Source: Costus lasius (lineage: Eukaryota; Streptophyta; Magnoliopsida; Zingiberales; Costaceae). Taken from it: 64,000 bases of DNA. The notes under the pieces are model-generated. The model was not told where the DNA came from, searched no databases, and saw only the letters and a program-made list of their open reading frames with translations. Both the position numbers and the translations under genes were made by a program. The stretch lies in NCBI GenBank assembly GCA_027563935.2, contig CM050450.1, positions 94,176,439-94,240,438 of the forward strand. Reading direction: 5' to 3'. Shown piece by piece: positions 58,903 to 64,000 of the stretch. How positions within the stretch are numbered: the first letter of the stretch is position 1; the number at the start of each line of letters is the position of its first letter.

Positions 58903-60560
58903 TGTTGGAGTATGCCCTTAAGGCTAATGTTTGAGGCCTTGGGTTATTATCAGTATCATGTATAAACTATGTTTATAAAGGCAATGGTTGTTATTCAGGT
59001 TGTTGCATTATCTGCTGCTATATGTATACTTCTGAATAATGTCTCAATGGTGTTCAGCTTGGCTGACATGCAGTATAGTCCTTAGTCGAGATATCTTGGT
59101 AAACATGAGATAGCCTTGATATGATTGAGACTAATATGTGTTCTAATCTTATAGGATGCTTCGAGCATGGAATAAGATGTAGACTCATAGGTGCATTGGA
59201 TGTACTGGACAGACCCTACTAAGGATGTTCGATTGTTTGTCGCAATGTGAATAATCCTTTTATGCAAACAAGTGGCATATTTCCTCTGACTTGAGATCAC
59301 TTGTGTTTCTAAATGATGATTGGCATTGTCTTGAGGTAGTTCAATATCATTTGAAATATAATGGTTATAGATTATCTTGGATAATGGGCATGAGTCATGT
59401 TAGGGCATTAGTGATAGATATAGGATTGCCTCTCCTAGTTGGAGTGTGATGTTCTAAAGGGGCCCCCTGTATTAGATGGTTGAGAAAGTGTATGGCCATA
59501 CCCAGATGACTATGTTCATCTGATCTAACCACTCTCATCATGTTGGAGTTATAGGCTTGACACGCTTGTCCAACGAGAACATCCAGTGGCAAAGGAAACA
59601 CATATGTCAAGTGACTTGGGTTCACACTTGTGCTATGGTTTGGGAGTAGTCTTGGAAGACTCTTTCCTTTATATCGGGAGACAGTGATGTGTTGCTAGAT
59701 ACCCCTCTCTGATCGTGATAACGTAAGTTGTCGTTACCGACATTTAAAGGAAACCCTTAGGGTCGCACAATTTGATGATATGGCTTACTTATGTCAGATC
59801 GTGTGGACTGAATTGTTTTAGTTCAGTTTAAAGGAATTTAAACTCTAATTGGAAGTGAGATCTGGTCTGATCATGTTTGATTGATTAGGGCTTGAGATCG
59901 GTAAGCTTCGATCGAGAGAATTGATGCTAGATCGATGAGATCAAGAGCATCAAGAGATGTGTGGTTAGATCTTGAGCCTTTCGGTTTAATAAGGTCTAGA
60001 CCAAGGCTTGGTTTGATTTGGTCTTTGAACCAAATTCAATTGAACCGGTTCATCATATGAGCGCATGGTTCAAAGGGAGAAGGAGTTGCGAACGGTTCAC
60101 TTGGAGTGAACGCTTGAACGCATGAGCGCTTACTATATTTGGAAATCGGTTTTCCAAATTGAAGACACCTCCACGTTCGAAGACTCTCGCCTCTCTCTTG
60201 CTCTTCCTCTCGTGTGACTCGCCTCCACGAGTGTTGAAGGAGGGATTCGGCCAGCCAAGGAAAGAAATCATCTCATCTCCTTCACGCATCAAGGACACCT
60301 TGAAGAGCTTTGCTAGCACAAGGTTCACGCCAAGGGAGGAAGCCATCGCCATCTTGTGTGCGTCCACTTTGGAGGAGAGCCGCATCACCCTCTTGCTTCC
60401 AAGTCGCCTTCTGACCAATGGCAATGGTAAGATCACAACTTGATCTTTGCAGACATTAAGTTGATCATATGTTCATGCCACATGCGATCTTCATGAAATC
60501 CTTATTTCCGCCCATGCAAAATTTTAGAAGTGCATGCGTTTAGGGTTTCACCCCTTTTCA
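58903..60560 (+). repeat. A4 3' LTR
   Basis: 1658 bp, matching 33166-34822 with about 15 differences including one T indel; followed by ACTAG. Confidence 0.95.
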
Positions 60561-60565
60561 ACTAG

Positions 60566-61743
60566 AGCTCGCAGAAGACGAGTCACCATCAGCTTGTTCC
60601 GCGCGCAAGGATTTCATCATAATCCTCTCCACTTTGCGTGCTCCACACATCGAGTCTGCCGCCGACTATCAATGGCCTGACACTGACCACCGCAGAGCTC
60701 GCAGATGGACGATGCTTGCTAGCTGACGCTGCCATTGCCCAAATACCTGCCGAGCCCTAATTTGCTTCTGGGCTAGGATTCTAGCCGATTTTGACTCTGT
60801 CAACTAGGTCGCTACCGGGCCAAATTAGGCCCTAATGTTTGGCCTAGCATTTCATATGATTAATTTATACAATTTCTAATCTACTATGATATACGTAATG
60901 TAGGATCTATTGTCGAGTTTCTAACTCTATTTAGATTTTCAAAGTATGTGCTGCTTGACTCCACCATCCGTGCCCCCTTGGTGACCTTGTGACTAATAAT
61001 TCTTCCACTCACCCTTACCCTACACGTGCGCTTGCTCTCCCCCCGCCCCTAGGAAAAATGCCTAGGCAAGATCTTTATCTAAGAATTTAGGTAGAAGACA
61101 TCTACATCATTTTAGGGATAGCAGTGGATAGGGTACTAGCATTTTTTATACTACTCATACTCGAATCTGGATAATTTTTCTACTACTCATACACGAATAA
61201 CTATCTTTTTTTTTAACTCCTATCAGAACCCTAACCTATTAAAAATTTAACTACTCTTTTACTATCCGAACCCTATAAATTCCCAATTTAAATACCTATC
61301 ATATTAAATTTCATCCAAAATATGTGGTTACTTGAATAAAATTCGGATACCCAACCCTATAAAATCCTAATAATCGCCAAATTTAGAGTAGGGAAAAATG
61401 GGTACCCTGCATTAAGAGTCACATATTATAGGAGATGGACATATATCTTCCCCAACCCCGTGCGACCAACTTTAGCTTATGTTTTTTAATTTTCAGCCCA
61501 CTTACTAATAGTGTTCAATAAGTTTTGCAAGCCAGCGAAATGTTAGAGAAAGCAACTCTAACGAATTCATTCATTAAATATTAGTACGCATCAAATGAAA
61601 ATCCTCATGATCCCGCTACTTTCCAATAGTAGGATTTTCTTGTGCAACTGCTTCAGCCAATAGATAATCGAGTCGAGTTGTTCTTATGATGTAATTGTAG
61701 CTTGCCAACCACGTATAGGATGATATGGATAAATACTAGTAGA
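60566..61743. other. Unassigned AT-rich sequence
   Basis: Continuation of the sequence left of A4 (33165). The first 200 bp are GC-richer; 60840-61700 is AT-rich with short repeats such as CTACTCATAC (61160-61200). No ORF of note, LTR end or RNA gene is recognised. Confidence 0.6.
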
Positions 61744-61754
61744 GCTAATACCAC

Positions 61755-62403
61755 TAACCACCAAGTAAGAAAAATCACAGCAATATAAAGCAAGATAATG
61801 ACATGAAGATTTACGTGGAAAACACTTTAATACAAAGGGAAAAACCACGGGAGCAACACCGATCAAAACCTTCACTAATCAATGAGAAATCACAAAGTTT
61901 ACTCTAGCCACACACTAGAGAGAATACATCAAAACATCAAGAACTACACGTCCTTGGATCGACAACTAATTGGCCATCACTCACAAGGTCGAAACCAAAT
62001 GGAAAGAGAAGATGGGGAGATCTCACCAAATGAAAAACTGCCCTGTTTAGGGCTGAGAAATCGGTGCCCTTAGATAACTCCAATCCACGATCTGACCATT
62101 CAGAATCTAGCAAAATGAGTGCTCTATACATCGGCAAAGTTTCAGCTCAATCCAACGGTGCAATACTCCGTGATCATCGTTTGATCAAATGCTGGACAGA
62201 TTTCTCTCTTCTCCATTTTCTCAAGGTTTTTGTTGCTCTCTCATCAAACCATGTGGCTGCACCCATCCTCTCAAAAGCCAGCCCTAACTTCATCAATTAG
62301 TCACTAAAAAATACCCAAATATTGCTAATATTTCAAGTATGCCATCAAGTGGGTCAAACCAAATGTGAGCCATCCTCAATATAGGAGGGAAACTCACCCA
62401 ACA
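61755..62403 (-). repeat. C1 3' LTR (left end approximate)
   Basis: The right end is clear: the element strand reads AAAGGGGAGATT (PPT) then TGTTGGGTGAG, so the LTR begins at 62403. The left end is uncertain; about 650 bp would fit a Tnt1-type LTR. The sequence GATTTACGTGGAAAAC... (61809 onward) is of a kind often seen in plant copia LTRs. Confidence 0.55.
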
Positions 62404-62416
62404 AATCTCCCCTTTA
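62404..62416 (-). other. C1 polypurine tract
   Basis: Plus strand AATCTCCCCTTTA, element strand TAAAGGGGAGATT, between the RNase H remnant and the LTR. Confidence 0.75.
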
Positions 62417-62419
62417 TGA

Positions 62420-64000
62420 CTATATAGAGGGATTCATCATACCAGCGATCTTGTGACAAATATTATTCTTCTCTTTTAAAAGAGACTTTGTCATCATATT
62501 AGAACCATTATCATTAGTATGAATCTTCATCAACTCTAGTTGTTTTGAGTCCAACACATCACGTATCCAATGATACTTCACATCAATGTGTTTTGACCTA
62601 GAGTGAAAGGTATGATTCTTCCTCAAATGAATTGAACTTTGACTATCACAGTAGAGAATGTGCCTCTCTTGCTCAAATACAAGTTCCTTTAGTAACCTCT
62701 TTACTCATAGCACCTCTTTTGCAATCTTGATTGTCATGCAACGGCACCACCTACAAATGTAACTAGATAAACCGAGGTTGATCTCCTACTATCAATATCT
62801 CATGTCATATCTGCATCTGTGTACCCAACCAACAAAGGCTTATCACCACCAAAACAAAGACATAACTTAGATGTACCTCGAAGATATCTGAAAATCCATT
62901 TCACAGCATCCCAATGCTCTTTCCTAGGATTAGAGAGAAACCAGCTCACAACCCCAACTGCATGAGCTATGTCTGGTCTTGTGCATACCATGGCATACAT
63001 TAAGCTTCCTACAGCAGATGTGTAAGGTACTATCTTCATGTCTTCTTTATCCCTTTCACTTGATGGACTTTGCTTATAACTCAATTTGAAGTGACTATCA
63101 AGTGGAGTACTAACTTCTTTGGCTTGAGTCATGTGGAATCTTTCAAGCACCTTTTCCTCATATTGTTCTTGAGATAACCATAGCTTCTTGGATTTCCTAT
63201 CACGAGTAATAGTCATGGCAAGTATCTTCTTTGCCGATCCTAGATCCTTCATGGCAAAAGTTTTACTCAAGTCTTTCTTTAACCTGTTAATTTTAGAGAT
63301 ATCATGGCCAATAATTAGGATATCATATACATAAAGCTACAAAATCAAAAAATCATCATCAGAGAGACTTTTAACAAAAACACAATGGTCTGAAGTTATT
63401 TTCTGGTAGTTGTGCTCCCCCATAAATGACTCAAATTTCTTGTACCATTATCTTTGTGCTTGTTTCAGACCATATAAGCTTTTTCTTAACCTACAAATAA
63501 GGTCTTCTTTTCCTTTTGTCTCAAAGCCCTCTGGTTGCTCCATGTAGATCTCTTCCTCTAAATCACCAAGAAGAAAGGCTGTCTTTACATCCATTTGTTG
63601 AATCTCTAAATCCATACTAGCAGCAAGTCCTAGCACAACTCTAATAGAAGACATCTTTGCCACAGGAGAAAAAATTTCATTAAAATCAATACCCTCTTTT
63701 TGATTGAAACCTTTCACAACTAGCCTTGCCTTATATCTTGGTTGTGAACTCTTCTCTTCAACCTTCAACTTAAAAACCCATTTGTTCTTTAATCTTTCTT
63801 GCCTTTAAGTAACTTTACCAAATCATATGTATGATTATCATGCAATGATTTTATCTCTTCCTCCATAGCTTTTAGCCACTCTTCCTTTTGATTGTGTGCT
63901 AAAACATTTTCAAAGCATTCAGGTTCTCCCTCATCTGTCAATATAATATATTCATCTGGGGAATATCTGCTTGAAGGTTGTCTAATCCTACTAGATCTTC
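62420..64000 (-). pseudogene. C1: Tnt1/Tork-like copia pol remnant, RT and RNase H
   Basis: Minus-strand 3' part of a different copia element, entering from the right edge. Reading down: a linker (RYSPDEYI, about 63970), RT start (EEWLKAMEEEIKSLHDN, about 63890), 63768-63448 (KARLVVKGFNQKEGIDF, MDVKTAFLLGDLEEEIYMEQPEGFE, LYGLKQAQR), the catalytic loop, 63270-62800 (MKDLGSAKKILAM to YTDAD) and the RNase H tail 62626-62420 (RSKHIDVKYHWIRDVL). Stops follow QAQR and precede the catalytic loop. That loop reads YVYD instead of YVDD, so RT would be inactive. The motifs differ clearly from families A and B. Confidence 0.85.

Larger units (their letters stand above)
33166..60560 (+). mobile_element. 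A4: family A Ty1/copia element holding B2 and A5
   Basis: Complete element in plus orientation with TSD ACTAG (33161-33165, 60561-60565). Parts: 5' LTR 33166-34822, PBS 34825-34836, leader 34837-35838 and 54176-54994 split by B2, gag-pol 54995-58882, PPT 58892-58902, 3' LTR 58903-60560. LTRs are 1657 and 1658 bp with about 15 differences by eye, the most diverged pair of this nest, as expected for its outermost member. Confidence 0.95.

Noticed and set aside
1..64000. CRISPR array, rRNA, bacterial operon or organelle DNA
   Set aside because: No regularly spaced short repeats, no ribosomal RNA motifs and no prokaryotic gene layout; nearly all long ORFs are copia Gag-Pol.

Overview
This window is plant nuclear DNA made almost entirely of nested Ty1/copia LTR retrotransposons. 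I see no ordinary host gene, no rRNA or tRNA gene and no CRISPR array. The organism is read as a flowering plant: the primer-binding sites (TGGTATCAGAGC) match the 3' end of plant initiator-Met tRNA, and the Gag-Pol order (CCHC zinc knuckle, protease, integrase, reverse transcriptase, RNase H) with LTRs of about 1.7-2.2 kb looks like the Angela/BARE-1 side of plant copia. Lineage and host are inference from motifs; no search was run.

Two related long-LTR families are present. Family A (LTR about 1.66-1.72 kb, starts TGTTGGGGTATGCCC or close) has copies A0-A5. Family B (LTR about 1.9-2.2 kb, starts TGTTGGTGTATATGCCC) has copies B1 and B2. A third, unrelated Tnt1/Tork-like copia (C1) sits at the right edge.

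Layout. 1-507: U3 end of a minus-strand LTR (A0), inserted in the 3' LTR of A1. 508-9368: A1, minus strand. 9369-9512 and 27749-30618: B1, minus strand (leader and 5' LTR; its coding part lies off-window), split by A2. 9513-27748: A2, plus strand, TSD ATACA, its gag-pol split by A3 (13750-22903, TSD AAGCG). 30619-33165: unassigned sequence with a diverged 21-nt-based repeat. 33166-60560: A4, plus strand, TSD ACTAG, whose leader holds B2 (35839-54170, TSD CCGGG), whose 5' LTR holds A5 (36634-45740, TSD TTATG). 60566 to about 61743: unassigned AT-rich sequence. About 61755-64000: C1, minus strand. By-eye LTR differences agree with nesting: A4 (about 15) > B2 (about 10) > A5 (2), and A2 (about 15) > A3 (about 10).

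No copy has a fully intact gag-pol. A4 is closest: one 1184-codon open frame from the middle of Gag to the end of RNase H, with one upstream stop and a lost Gag ATG. A1, A2 and A3 carry two to four lesions each besides nesting. A5 and B2 are heavily broken although their LTR pairs are nearly identical, which points to mobilisation in trans by intact relatives.

The most interesting signal is in the 5' LTR plus leader. All five family A 5' LTRs carry ATG-GCN-(ATG or TCG) directly followed by a GTA(A/T) splice-donor-like site. The leader ends in a TTGTAG acceptor-like site 21 nt before the Gag ATG, and removing the 1.9-2.0 kb between them joins the LTR ATG in frame to Gag. B2, of the other family, has the same arrangement (10-codon LTR exon, 1636-nt intron), and its gag region has no ATG of its own at the expected place. 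The predicted intron contains the PBS and a set of hairpins with compensatory base changes between copies and families. A spliced RNA would be translatable but unable to prime or, perhaps, be packaged; the unspliced RNA would be the genome. This is a hypothesis from sequence that RNA data could settle.
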